The notes under the pieces are model-generated. The model saw nothing but the letters and a program-made list of their open reading frames with translations, had not been told where the DNA came from and searched no databases. Source: Nemertoderma westbladi (taxonomy: Eukaryota > Xenacoelomorpha > Nemertodermatida > Nemertodermatidae). Taken from it: a DNA stretch of 54,084 bases. The number at the start of each line of letters is the position of its first letter. Within the stretch, counting starts at the first letter, position 1. A program made the translations under genes and the position numbers. Positions 23,501 to 35,500 of the stretch are shown in pieces. The stretch lies in assembly GCA_032718475.1 (NCBI GenBank), contig JAUCBJ010008805.1:1-54084 (forward strand), in the 5' to 3' direction.

Positions 23501-26500
23501 ATGTCGCCAATCTTCCTTTATTGAACGGTCTAGAATTTCTGCGCGACGGTTAGCTACGAATGTCTTGATTTCAAGTGTGTCGTTGTTTATATAAAATAAA
23601 ACCAACGTCGCGTCAGTCCAATAAAATATCTGTAAACTTGACTGTAGTTCTGTCTGTATAAGGTTCACGATTGTGGTTGACAGGGTTGCGGCTTGTAGCT
23701 CAGCTCGTGGTGTCGTCATATACTTAGTAGGCATTGTTTTTGCCTTAGAAGTAATGAGCGAAACATCGAATTCTTCTGAGTCTACTTGTCTGCGCAAGTA
23801 CGCTGCCACACCAAAGCCGTTGTCACTGGCGTCGGAAAAACAATGTAATTCCAAGTTGTCAGGAAATGTTGTTTGTAATGGAAAGTAGACTCTGGGTATG
23901 GAATAATCCTCTAGCGAAGATAATTCTGCCTCCCAGGTTTTCCATAAGTCCACTTGGTCTGATGAGATCGGCTCGTCCCATGTCAGTCCATCCTTCCAAA
24001 TACTGCGCATATAAATTCGGGCTTGCAGTATTATTGGACTGATGAATCCTAATGGATCGAACAATCGGCTCAATTTTGATAAGCATGATCTCTTTGTCAG
24101 TGTGTTTTCTTGACTGTCCAGTCTCACCTTCACTCGAAAGTTGTCCGTGTTTGGGTCCCAAAAGAGCCCCAACACCTTGGTCGTCGGTAGTGGTTCGAAC
24201 TCTAGGTCTATGTCACCACCTCCACGCTCAGTCGTTCCGAATGAGTCTACCAATTCGGCACTATTTGAGGCAAATTTGGTGAGGTTAAAACCTCCGCCCT
24301 CTAAGCAGTCCCGTAATTGATGTGCTACTGTTATAGCACGTTCTACTGTGTCACAACTCTGTAAACCGTCATCGACGTAAAAGTCACATTCTACGATCTT
24401 AATTATCTCTGGGTCATATATGTGTTTCTGATCCCTAGCGGCTTGCTTTAGGGCGTACATCGTACAGTTTGGGCTGTCCCTGGCACCGAAAACGCGAACT
24501 TGCATTTGGTAAGTCGCCGGTGGTAGACTTAAGTCTCCTTCCGGGTACCAGAGGAACCTCAAACTGTCTCTGTCTCGCTCTAACGCTCTCACTTGGTGAA
24601 ACATAGCTTCGACGTCACAAGTAAAGGCTACTTGACGCTGACGGAAGCGCATAATCACCCCCATAAGATAATTATTCATGTTTGGTCCATCCATCAACTC
24701 GCTATTGAGGGACATTCCCTCAAACAGAGCCGCACAGTCATTGACTACACGTACTTTGTCTGGTTTGTTGGGGTGTCTCACGTAGTGATGTGGCAAGTAG
24801 TATGTTTGGTCAGTCACTATCTCCGGGTTAGTCATTCGGATAGCGTATCCCTTGGTCAAATACGTCTCCATCTGAGTGTTGTACTGCAGATGGGCTTTCT
24901 CGTCCTTTAATAGACGTTGTCGTATTGAGTGTAGACGTCTTAAAGCTAGTGGATAGTTATTTATGAGTTTAGGACTTTGGCTACGCCATAACATCCCTAC
25001 CTCATAATGTCCGTCTTTCGTCTGGCGGATAGTATCTTCCATTATCTTCAAAGATTGTTTCTCCTGTTCCGACATACATGGTTCGTAGCTACCAGGTTCA
25101 GCTGTATCTTGTTCTAACCACCTGATAGTCTTCTCCGTTAATTCTTTGTCCAGTGCAGCTTGTTCCACTTGATGATTTCTTAAAGCGTCATCATTGATAT
25201 CGACGGGTATTGTTGAGGTTATTGGGGTAGGTGGACTCGCAAGCCTTCCGGCGTTATCATCTGTCGTCGATGGAATCTCTGGCTGACTCGTCTTCTCCCC
25301 AAGTTCTAAACTCACCTGGTGGATTAGCTGCTCCTTGTGACTTATCATACTAGTTACACGTCTGTCATGTTTTGTATGTAAGGTAGTATAGTCTACGTCG
25401 TGTGAAAAGGAATGAGTCGACGTTGTAGTTAATAAACTACATGTACTTTGTATATCGTCTTCCTCGTCACTTATATCCAGTGTGCGCACAGGCGCTCGAG
25501 TATACCATCCTATCGGCGTTCTACAGGCGTATGCGTTTCCCGCTACGACTGCCGATGGTCTGGTTTCCCACACTTGATGTAGGTTGAATTGGTCTGTCCC
25601 GATCAGCATTGCTACCGATCTATAATTGACAGGACATTCAGGTACACCAAGGTGTCTGAAATACTTACGGTCCTCCAAGGATTGTTCTGGGACAGGACCT
25701 AGTAGGTTACTAAAGTCCTTGGTGGCCGCGAAAGTCAAATCCTTAAAGGGTAACAAAGATCTCTCCTTTTCGCTGTGTTGCGATTTCGGAAGAAGAGTGT
25801 CTAAGTTTAACTTAACTCGTGTCACTGGTATTGCACGTTGTCCGTGCATACTACTTACGGTGTAACTGACGTGCTTACCTTGTCTGAGATCCGTCACGAC
25901 ATCAGCTATCTGCTCATCCATGTAGCTGTGAGATGAGGCTGAATCCAGGATAGCGTAGATTCTCTTGCTCCCTTTTGTGCCAGTAATCTTAATCGGAATT
26001 ACACTGAAACCCTTTAGTTGGTCAGTCGTCAGAAGCGCGATCGATGGTTGTTCGTCTCCATCTGAATATACGTCGTCGTCTTCTGACTCTTCGTCCGACG
26101 ATCCGGATTGTTCTGAGAAGCAATCCTTAATATGTGTCACGAAGGTTGGAGTCGTTTTAGATTCTCGATTCTTGTAGGCTGTATTACATTTCGCTGCTGC
26201 TTCCGGGTGTTCCCTGGCGAAGCGTTTTGTCGGCGTGTGGCTGTCTGGGTGGAGCAGACCGTCGTGGTTGCGTCCACAGGATGGACAAGTGTCGGTATTT
26301 GGGCAATCTTTGCGGACGTGTCCGTGTCGCGTACACCGCCAACAAGAGTCCAGTGGCCGTATCTGCAGCCGTCGTTCTTCCGAGTTTAACTCGCGAAACT
26401 GTCGACAACCTCTCAACTTGTGACCGATATACCGCTTGCCTAAATGCTCGCAGTATTGGCAGCCGCTGAAGTCTGTACTGAGTTGCTGTCTAGTCTGTTT

Positions 26501-29500
26501 TATTCCAATGGGCGCAGATACCCTACTACCGTCCGAGAATTGTCGTGTTTCCGTCGATGTGGCGTAAGTGGCCGTCTTGGTGGATGTTGTCTGGGGTTTT
26601 TGTCGGTTTGACGATGGCAAGGTGATTCCTTCTGCTACGATGTGCTGGTCAGTGTAGTTGGATCGAGTTTCTACCACTGCTTCCCTGGATATCAAAAGGT
26701 ACACATCTTCCAGTTTTAAGAATCCACCCCGCTCTTCCCGCTGGTATTCGATCTTCCTCCACTCCCGACGAAGTCGATGGTGGAGTCGTCCTATGATCTT
26801 TAATAGGACTGTAGGGGTATTCCCGTAGTCAAGTTGTCCAATGGATCTCAAAGTAGTGATAGCGTTCTTTATTTCGTCAGCCAGTTTCAATAAGTCGACG
26901 GGTTTAGTAATAGCCCCTCCCTTACAGAGTTCCTCTATCACTGACCTGGCCATGCTGACTGTACCTCCGTAGATCGAAGTTAAACGATCGTACGCTAGTT
27001 CGAAGGCGTCCGGTACACCAACGAAGGTCTCCGCCAAACGTTTAGGTTCTCCCGACAACGTTTGAAGCAGGTAATTAAACTTCTCCCGTGATGTAAAGGC
27101 GCACACGGCGATCTGAGATTCGATATAGTCTACGAAAGTGTGCCAGTGTTTTGAGCTACCGGAAAACTTAGGTGGTTGTTGCACCGGTAGTCCTTGTCTA
27201 GCTGCGAATTTCGCTATTTCTTCTGCAACGTTCAGAGTTTCGCGTCCTTGGTTGGTAATCTGGTTGATGTCCCTTCTTGGCGCTTTTCCCTGATATGCTG
27301 TGTTTTTTGAAGGTATAGTTCTTTGTGGTTCCTTCGGGTATCTATTGTGTTCGAATTCAGTGTTCCTCGAACTATCGGTTTGAGCTTCCTCCAGACGTTC
27401 CTCAATCTGAGCCAACTTGTTAACAACTGGTCGCAGGATGTCGGCGAACTGTTGTGTACTGATTGCGTCCGTTGGTTGTAACACCTTCTGTGTTGGTGTA
27501 TTTTGTGGAGGATTGTCTACAAAGGAGTTGTCTGAACGCTCGCGTTTATATTCATCGGCCGCCCCTGTTCTAAATACCTCGCGTTTCGGGTAATCCGATT
27601 CGCTCGAAGTACTACTATCATCTGGATATGGTGGTCGACGTGCTCGCGTCCGTTGCGTCATACGAATTCTAATGTTTCGTTTCGGAACATCGTCCACTGA
27701 TCTCCGTTGTTCGGTAGGCTCACAAGTCTTCCTCGAAGTCGTAGATTGCGATGTAAACTGGTTGAACGGTCGCGTATCCACTGTTCTCCGTTGTTCGGTA
27801 GGCTCACAAGTCTTCCTCGAAGTCGTAGATTGCGATGTAAACTGGTTGAACGGTGGTTGGACGACAGCGTTTGAATCCAAAGGCCTTGTAGGCCTAAACG
27901 TCATTGGGTACGTGTAGTGCGTAACGAGTTTTGGTGTCGAAGGTGGACTCACCTGTTTTGTCGTCAGTAGTGCAGGTCCAGTCAACAAACTACTACGATC
28001 TGTAATCGGTGGGTTACTTACCTTGACTTTCAAAATAGGCGACGACGTTGCTCTTGACGGTATGAATTTGTCCGGAATAACCAACCTGTGTTCCGTCGCA
28101 CCATGGATAGGAGAAATATCACTACTACCCGCAATCGAAACAGGTTCCTTAGTTGTAACTGGTGCGAACATAGGGGTTACTTGAGGGAATCTTTGACATA
28201 AGTCTTTAACTAATTGTCGTTCCCGTCCAGGTGCTCCTATCGAACCTTCCTTCATTCGTTCCTGGATTTGGCGGTGCCTTACCTCTATCTGGTCCAAATC
28301 ATGTCCGTCACGAGATCTCATCGATCGATCGCGGGCTAGAAGATCCAGATTTTCCTTGGCTTCGGCTAATTCTCTCGCCTTCTTCTCAAGTTCGAAACGA
28401 AGTTTAACTTCCTTTTCTCGTTGTTCCGTTTGTTGTTGTTGCGCCTCGAACTCCGCTTGTCGTATAGCTGATTGAGCTTTTATTTGCCGTGTCTTCATCT
28501 CGACTCTGGCTTCTGAAACTAACCTTTTTCTTTCTAACTCTGCCGCTGCCGTTTGTCGCTCTAACTCGGCTGCTGCCGTTTGTCGCTCTAACTCGGCTGC
28601 TGCCGTTCGTTGCGCTAACTCGGCTGCCACCGTTTGTCGCTCTAACTCGGCCGCTGCCACTGCCGTTTGTCGCTCTAACTCGGCTGCTGCCGTTCGTTGC
28701 GCTAACTCGGCTGCCGCCGCTTGTTGGGCAATGTCCAACTCTAACCTTTCCATTTCGGCTGCTTCGAGTTCGGCTTGTTCCTGCAGATGAGAGATTCTCG
28801 CTACATTCGCAACGCGTATTTTCTCTTCCTCCACCGCTGCTTGTATCATTAGCAGTTGAGTTTGTTCTTCCATTTCGTGTTGCTGTCTGTAGAACTGTTG
28901 CTGTTGTCGAGCAACTTCTGACGTGACCATACTTCCCTCGCCAATTTCGCTACGAATACTTACCAACAATTGATCCAGTATTCCCGGTGCCGATTCGATT
29001 CGTACGGGTGAAGTTTCCCTCGTATATTCCGGCACGGTTTCCAAATCGCCGACGTCTTCGCCGCACATTCGTAAGTGGTCCGTCAGATGTTTCAATTGTC
29101 CATCTAGCCTATACAGTTCCTGTTCTTCCTCGGGTTGTAATAATTCGTCCGAAACTGACTCACCTAACAACTGGTCTGCTTGTTCCTGTTGTATCTGTCT
29201 AATCGTCGACTTAAACTGAATCAGTTTCTCTCTAGCGATCATTAGTTTCTCGAGGATTCTAAGTTGTGTGTCCATATCCTGTCTCTGTCTAGCTAGATCT
29301 TGTAGACCAATTAGGTTATCTACGGACTTATGTACTTTACTCTGTACTCTTACCTGTAAAGTGTAGAACTCGAACCGAGACATCGGAGCGGTCAACTCGT
29401 CTAATATGCGTTGGCCTTCTCCAATACTCCTGGTTATATGCGCCATGTAACCGCCGACGCTTCTAACCACACTTTCTGTGCTTCCTACTGAACTTACCAT

Positions 29501-32500
29501 GTCCGTTTCCCTGTATCTAGGTTGCGGAACAGTTAGAAAGTCCTCGGTCCTGCCGTCGCCTCGTACTACGGCATCCGGTACTCCCGTTGGATGTACTGGT
29601 GATGCACACGGTGTAGGTTCGGTAGGCTCGCGAGTCTTCCCCTGTAGTTCTTCCGCTGCTGACTTATCCGCGTCACATGAGTCATAGTCGGTAGGTGTAT
29701 TCTTTGTATAGTCTTGTTTGTCACTCATTTCGGTAGTTGTAAGTCAAGTAAAATGTGAGTGTCAAAGTATCGAATTTACCGTATTTATATTTAAACGGTA
29801 CTAATTACAGTCATATAAAATTGGCCTACCGGCCGATTTTATAGCAGATGGATAAAATTAGCCTAAACGGCCAATTTTACAGCAAATAAATGTCATGGAA
29901 TAAGTATATAATAAAATTAGCCTAGCGGCCAATTTTATAACAAATAAATCGGATAACGATATGCGTTATCAAAAGGTAAATTAAATACAATAATACGGAC
30001 TAATTCAGCAATGAAAAAAGAAATCGTACAGAATGCATAAATACTTGAGACAGTGGAACCCACAATAATTTTAACTAATACGGTAATGCCTAACTTATTT
30101 ATGCAACTTTTCAAACTCACCCACTCCAATAATTCTCCAGAAAAACAGATTCCCAGATACAAACCGGACGTGAACCTTTCCGTTTTCAACGTTGCGGACG
30201 AAGCGCGATTTTCCCAACCAAAGTTGTTGAGTTATCTATCTCCCAAACTTGCTAAACACGGTCTTGCTCTCGTTACAGTCTAGAAATGAGTTCTGAATCC
30301 TGAAAAACAAAAGAGTTAGGTTTTACTTTTACGAAAAATTTTGTACCGGTACAATATGGTATTTAAACCCTTTTAAACACCGGTATTCAATTCCAAAATA
30401 TTTTACACGCGGTTCAAACCAAATTTTATTTCAAAATTAGCACTTAGCTAATCAAATATAAATTTTTACCTCAAAATACAAAATTTTCAAATAACTTTAG
30501 TCCTACCGAACCGTAGTTCAGTAAAACATATTCCTACTATTTGAAGAGACAGTAACAATACCTGCAATATCTTACTGTAAAGTTTGTGAATCAAATCATA
30601 AATCCGACCTTCTCACCAAAACAGTAAACTCCAAGTACCGTCAGCGAATATATTGCAGTATTGGTCCCTTATAACCGGTGAGGCAGAAAACAGTCTACGA
30701 GCAGACAAACTTCGATAAAACAAAATCCCGCGCAGCGAATCCTAAAATCAGGCTGACTCACTGACGGACTAAGGGGCTCGTATACTTTGCCGCGGTGTGA
30801 TTTATATGGTTGGGCGAAAGAGACGCTAGCTAGGTGCAGAGATTTGGAGATGTCTAACTAGCGGGCAAAGTGCAGTACGGACAAAAGTTAATTTTATATA
30901 TTTTGAGGTGTAAATAATTTCTAACGCGCGCGTGTTAATTCTGAACAGTCAAAATCAGTCTTGCTCCTTCACATATATAATTACTGGGTACGGTGTGCAT
31001 TTTACAAATATTCTAATTTTGTAACTTGTAGGTCCAATACTCACGAATAATAAGGCTCCTTCCCCTCTTGCGTATTTCCAGGACTCAAATTCAGGCATAA
31101 GGTTAATGCTACGCCCAGAATTCGGCAATTTTTTAATTTACCAGGTCCCTAATACTAAGAAGAAATGTGTTAGTTTACTACAGTAGGCGTACGGTTACAA
31201 ATATCTATCCTGGCTCTTATCTGGAATTTTAGTCACCTAGGTAGGCTGGGTAACTTCCTATCAGGACGTTGGCGGGGACACGGTAGATGTTAGTATATCC
31301 CTAATAGCCTCAATTTATTTGCGCCTAGTCGTAAACTGCCCTACCGCCTGAACGGTACAATCCTAATTCAGGTGAAACACAGCAACCCTCCTAGCCTACA
31401 AGTTCTAATGCAATGGATACCGTTGTACTACAAATAGTCGCAAACGCACCTGTACTTAGCAAGAGTTAGGCGTACAGTTTGCTGCACCCTACCAATGTGT
31501 ATGCTTCGTACCGGTGTGCCTACGTCCTATCTGCGTACTAGTATCTGCCTGCTCTATCTCCCCCCCGTAGGAATATGAAGGTCTACTGCGGTTTTTTCCT
31601 GAATCAAGACAGTACAGTCCCTAAGATGTAATTTTAGGCGTACAGCGTGTCACTACTTCTACCTTTGATCTTTGGTCTTACGCTTAGGTAGCAAGGCATC
31701 GAACGCTGTCTAACCTTTCAGGCGATGGGCAAATAACTAAGATGGTATTGCGGGTTGTCTCCTGTCTACATTCCCTTGATGTTCTCGTTCATTGCTGCGG
31801 CCCGATCTCTAGCTGGCCATCCTGTTCCTAAGTGTGTTCACCGTAGTGAATCATGGTGAAAAGAAAAGGCAGGTAGCGGTATTTCTGAGTTTATTGCAGA
31901 TAATAATACAAAATGTAATCTGAAAACTAATGACAGAATAAACAAAAATCAGATAACTCAGAATAATTGAATATATAATTGAATAACTAATGAACAAATC
32001 GCACCTTTATATAGCAAATTTGTGCTGCAATCAATCGAGAACATTCTATAATTATATTGGGTTTTTAAAGATAACCATTGGTCCAGCTAATATATAACTT
32101 GCACGACATTGGTTACAATCTAATAACTGCAGTCTCATTGGTTAATCTAGGTACAGACAAATGTAATTTAATTTGTAGCGGTCAATTTAAATGAGTTGAA
32201 ATTCTGTACAAAAAATAATTCGCACTTACTAGGATTCGAACTCAATACCTACTACATATATAATTTCCAACGCTCTACCGACTGAGCTACTGAACCACTT
32301 GACTAAACATCGTACAATAGATATAACAAATGCAAATGAGGACTCAAAGTAATCTTTTAGCAAAGTTAATTCGAATAAAAATAAAATTTTGAAAATCCAC
32401 GGCATTTAGGGAATATAATTCTATACTAGATGAAATAGAAAAAAATTGGAAAACAAGTATTTGAAAGCCAAATACAAAAGTAGGTGGAGTTTTTAATTGT

Positions 32501-35500
32501 CCCTCTAATGGTGTACCCCTATCCATGGAAACGCCATTCACCCCTGATTCACCCCTCCTCGTGGTTCAACCATCCCTGCACTTCCCGACCCCCACTATAT
32601 TCCAACGAAAAACTAACAATATAAGAATAAAGACTCTTCTTAACTAATATTTTACCTTTTTTTTTAAATATATATCTTTACAGATAAAACTATTTTTTAG
32701 TTGACGGTGGCTGGGGTGAGTGGTCATCCTGGTCTAGCAACACACAAGGTGATTGTCCTGGATCCTATTATCTTATATCCCGAAGACTATGCGACAACCC
32801 CACACCAAGTCCAAGCGGAGAGCCTTGTAATGGAGAATCCTTTCAATGCGATATCCTACCAGGTATGCTGGTATGGGTTACTAATGAATTACAGTAGTAT
32901 ACTCTAGTATGCTAATAATATTATTTTAAAAATATATCTAGAATTTACTCTATTTACATCAGGGTATTGTCAAAACAAAATTTAATTATATAAATTCTGG
33001 ATTTCCATTAACAAGATATTTAATTAAAATGTAGTCATTTTAAACCTGTGTGGTTACGGTATAAGCTCAGCTAGAGGCAGAATCTAATAACAAATAACTT
33101 ACCTACCTTTATCAAGGTAAAGTAAGTACCTACTACTGTGTAGGACAACATTAGTACAATGCGAGTTTATGTTGTCTTCAATCTCCATTTTCAATAAGGA
33201 CTGTGTAGTACTTTCGAAAATGTTCGGTTATTAATGCGTTTAGAAACTTAACGTAATATATTATTAAAACATTTATGTAAAGGAGTTGTTTTATGGTAAT
33301 TTTTAAGCAAAATAATAAAGCAAACTATATTTCAATGGTGGTCAATTTGCGCTGGAGTTTATTTATTTTAACCTGCGGTCAATCCGCCACTACCTGAATA
33401 CACCATGACCCGTAATATTAAGTGTGGGTGATGGTTTGACACGGATGCTCCCCAATCAAAATTTTTCAAAAATTTTATAGACAACCAGCTCTACTCGTTC
33501 GCTGAAGACCATTATTATTATATTCAATGTTAGACATACCATGTTCTGGAACATTTTGTTTATGTATGAATAGCTATGCAATATAGGTAATGTATAGGTA
33601 TACCGCTGTTGCCTAACTACTAAAATAAAATATATAACACGTTCTAGAATTTTGTGTATTTATTAAATATATTAAATGGGATTAAGCGAACGATAATTCT
33701 GCGAATTATATGAAACAATTGCGACGAATGTAAAGAATGGCCACGGCACGGATGGTGCGATTTCGCAATGACGCATTTTTAAAACGCTTATTAAAAAAAT
33801 AAACTCAAAATCGCGAATTATTCCGGCTTCATGGGGACATCGACGGTGAGTTGAACTAGTTGTGTTTCAAATTTCAAGCAATATGATAAAGATTTTTAGA
33901 ATAATCTGGAGGGGGGTCCGTGTCATCAGAAAATGACACTAGTACGGGTCATGGTGAATATAATATACTATTCAGAGTTTTAATGTAAGCGGATTCAATT
34001 CCCTGCACTACCCAGTGGAAAATGGTGAAAGTGGCTTTTTGCCAATTAGTTGGGAAGGTGACATTACTAATATAATGTCACCTAATAACCAACTTAGGCA
34101 ATACACATTGCCAGCCACGATCAGAGTTGAGAGGCCGTAAGCCATCTCAAGGGGACAAAGGGGCTAGCAACAAGGGATAGTGGCAACAGGGAGTGTCGAA
34201 GTGGAGATAAAATAGGTCAGCCAATGATGGGATGGGAAACCTTGTAATTGAAGTGTATCCATTGGCCAGGCCACTTAGATCAGTAGGAGTAACCAAAAGG
34301 TGTTGATAATATAACCGTTGTATTTATTGCCTATGATTCAGTTGGTATGTGTAGAGTTGTGGGACCGGAACGGCTTTTAACCGTCATCATTACCGTGCTG
34401 ATTATTATATTCTGACATTACGAACAACTGTCACTAAAACTCTATTGGTTTTTATTCGACCGGCCTACGGCCTTACCAGACTCAGATAGCAGGCCTTTCA
34501 GCAGCCCACGGACGCGGCGACGCATATAATCCAAACAACACACCGGTCGGGATCCATACTGCCAACTCCAGGATCCCGTCACATTTAATATAAAAAAACT
34601 TTTAGTATCTGAATAAATTTGTGTAATTATTTTAATATTTTTGCCTTTGTAGAGGTCAGACTCACTCCCTCTACTTGCTCAGCTTCTTCGATTTTCGACT
34701 CTAACTTTGCCTGTACTCAAGCAATGTATAACAATGGAGCAAGTTGGGCTACAAATCATCAAGGTGTTAACTCTTGGTATATTACATACTTTAGTGCCGC
34801 CAAAACAATTACACGGTTGGTATTATTGGTCACCTACACATATATAAAGGTAGAAGGTTAACAACTGTACTGTAGCAGTGATCTAGAAAGTGTTCGATTG
34901 ATTGATAGTGACGTTAGTGATAGTCACATTAGTTAAAGTTACAGTAAAGTCAGTCCAATTGGGTACCGAACCATTTTCACCGAGACAATTCGGACCCATT
35001 CCAAAAATATCCTATTTTGAATTCAATATCCTTTTTGATTAAATATATTTAGTGTTGGGAGACCTCGAGTGACAAAATAAAAAAAACAGGTTAAACTAGC
35101 TTTCACCCATAGGGCTTTATCAGGCTAATAAGAGTAACACAAATTTACCGAAAAACTGCAAATGCACTGACTGAATGACCGGTACCGTTATCTAGGCCAC
35201 ATTACAAGTATTATAGAGCCAATTATACTTAACATACTGTATATTAATTCATATCTACTGTATAGAACTTATCAATTAAATTAAATGTCACCGAATTAAT
35301 TAGAGTTTTAATGTACTACAGTAGCACCAAATATCCTAACTACAGCATAGAACGAATATCGGGATCTATCTCTGTCTCTGCCTGTCTCAGATTTAGTGAT
35401 GTAATATGATGTATTTTGTAACTCTGAAGAATTTTTATATTATATACTTGCAGATTGTATTATCAGCATAGAACAACCGGATCTTGTTTACATTGTGAAA

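Larger units (their letters stand above)
14990..29640. repeat. Ten dispersed copies of a 16-bp motif, GGCTCGCRAGTCTTCC
   Basis: Plus-strand positions: 14990, 15187, 15545, 18524, 19669, 23206, 25234, 27717, 27801, 29625, all in one orientation. Three are exactly GGCTCGCGAGTCTTCC; the others differ at one to three positions, mostly as CG to CA or TG changes. Five are preceded by GAAA or AAAA and four by GGTA. Four lie in non-coding parts, six in ORFs. They occur only inside the intronic element. Confidence 0.85.
12812..32425 (-). mobile_element. 19.6-kb BEL/Pao-type LTR retrotransposon in intron 4 (antisense to the host gene)
   Basis: Near-identical ~1.88-kb direct repeats flank a minus-strand series of Gag, protease, RT, RNase H, integrase and a third ORF. 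Comparison with the uninterrupted repeat at 43853 supports a CTAGAT target duplication (12806-12811 and 32426-32431). The two LTRs differ at a handful of bases and two small indels, so insertion is fairly recent. Pao-type identity rests on the RT (motif FYVDDGLQSC), an RNase H with FSDASDNGFG, and the integrase following RNase H. The length is about double or more that of typical BEL/Pao elements. Integrase nonsense codons suggest this copy is not autonomous. Confidence 0.85.

Noticed and set aside
28489-28926. 145-codon plus-strand ORF with Leu/Pro/Phe repeats
   Set aside because: Antisense shadow of the Gag minisatellite.
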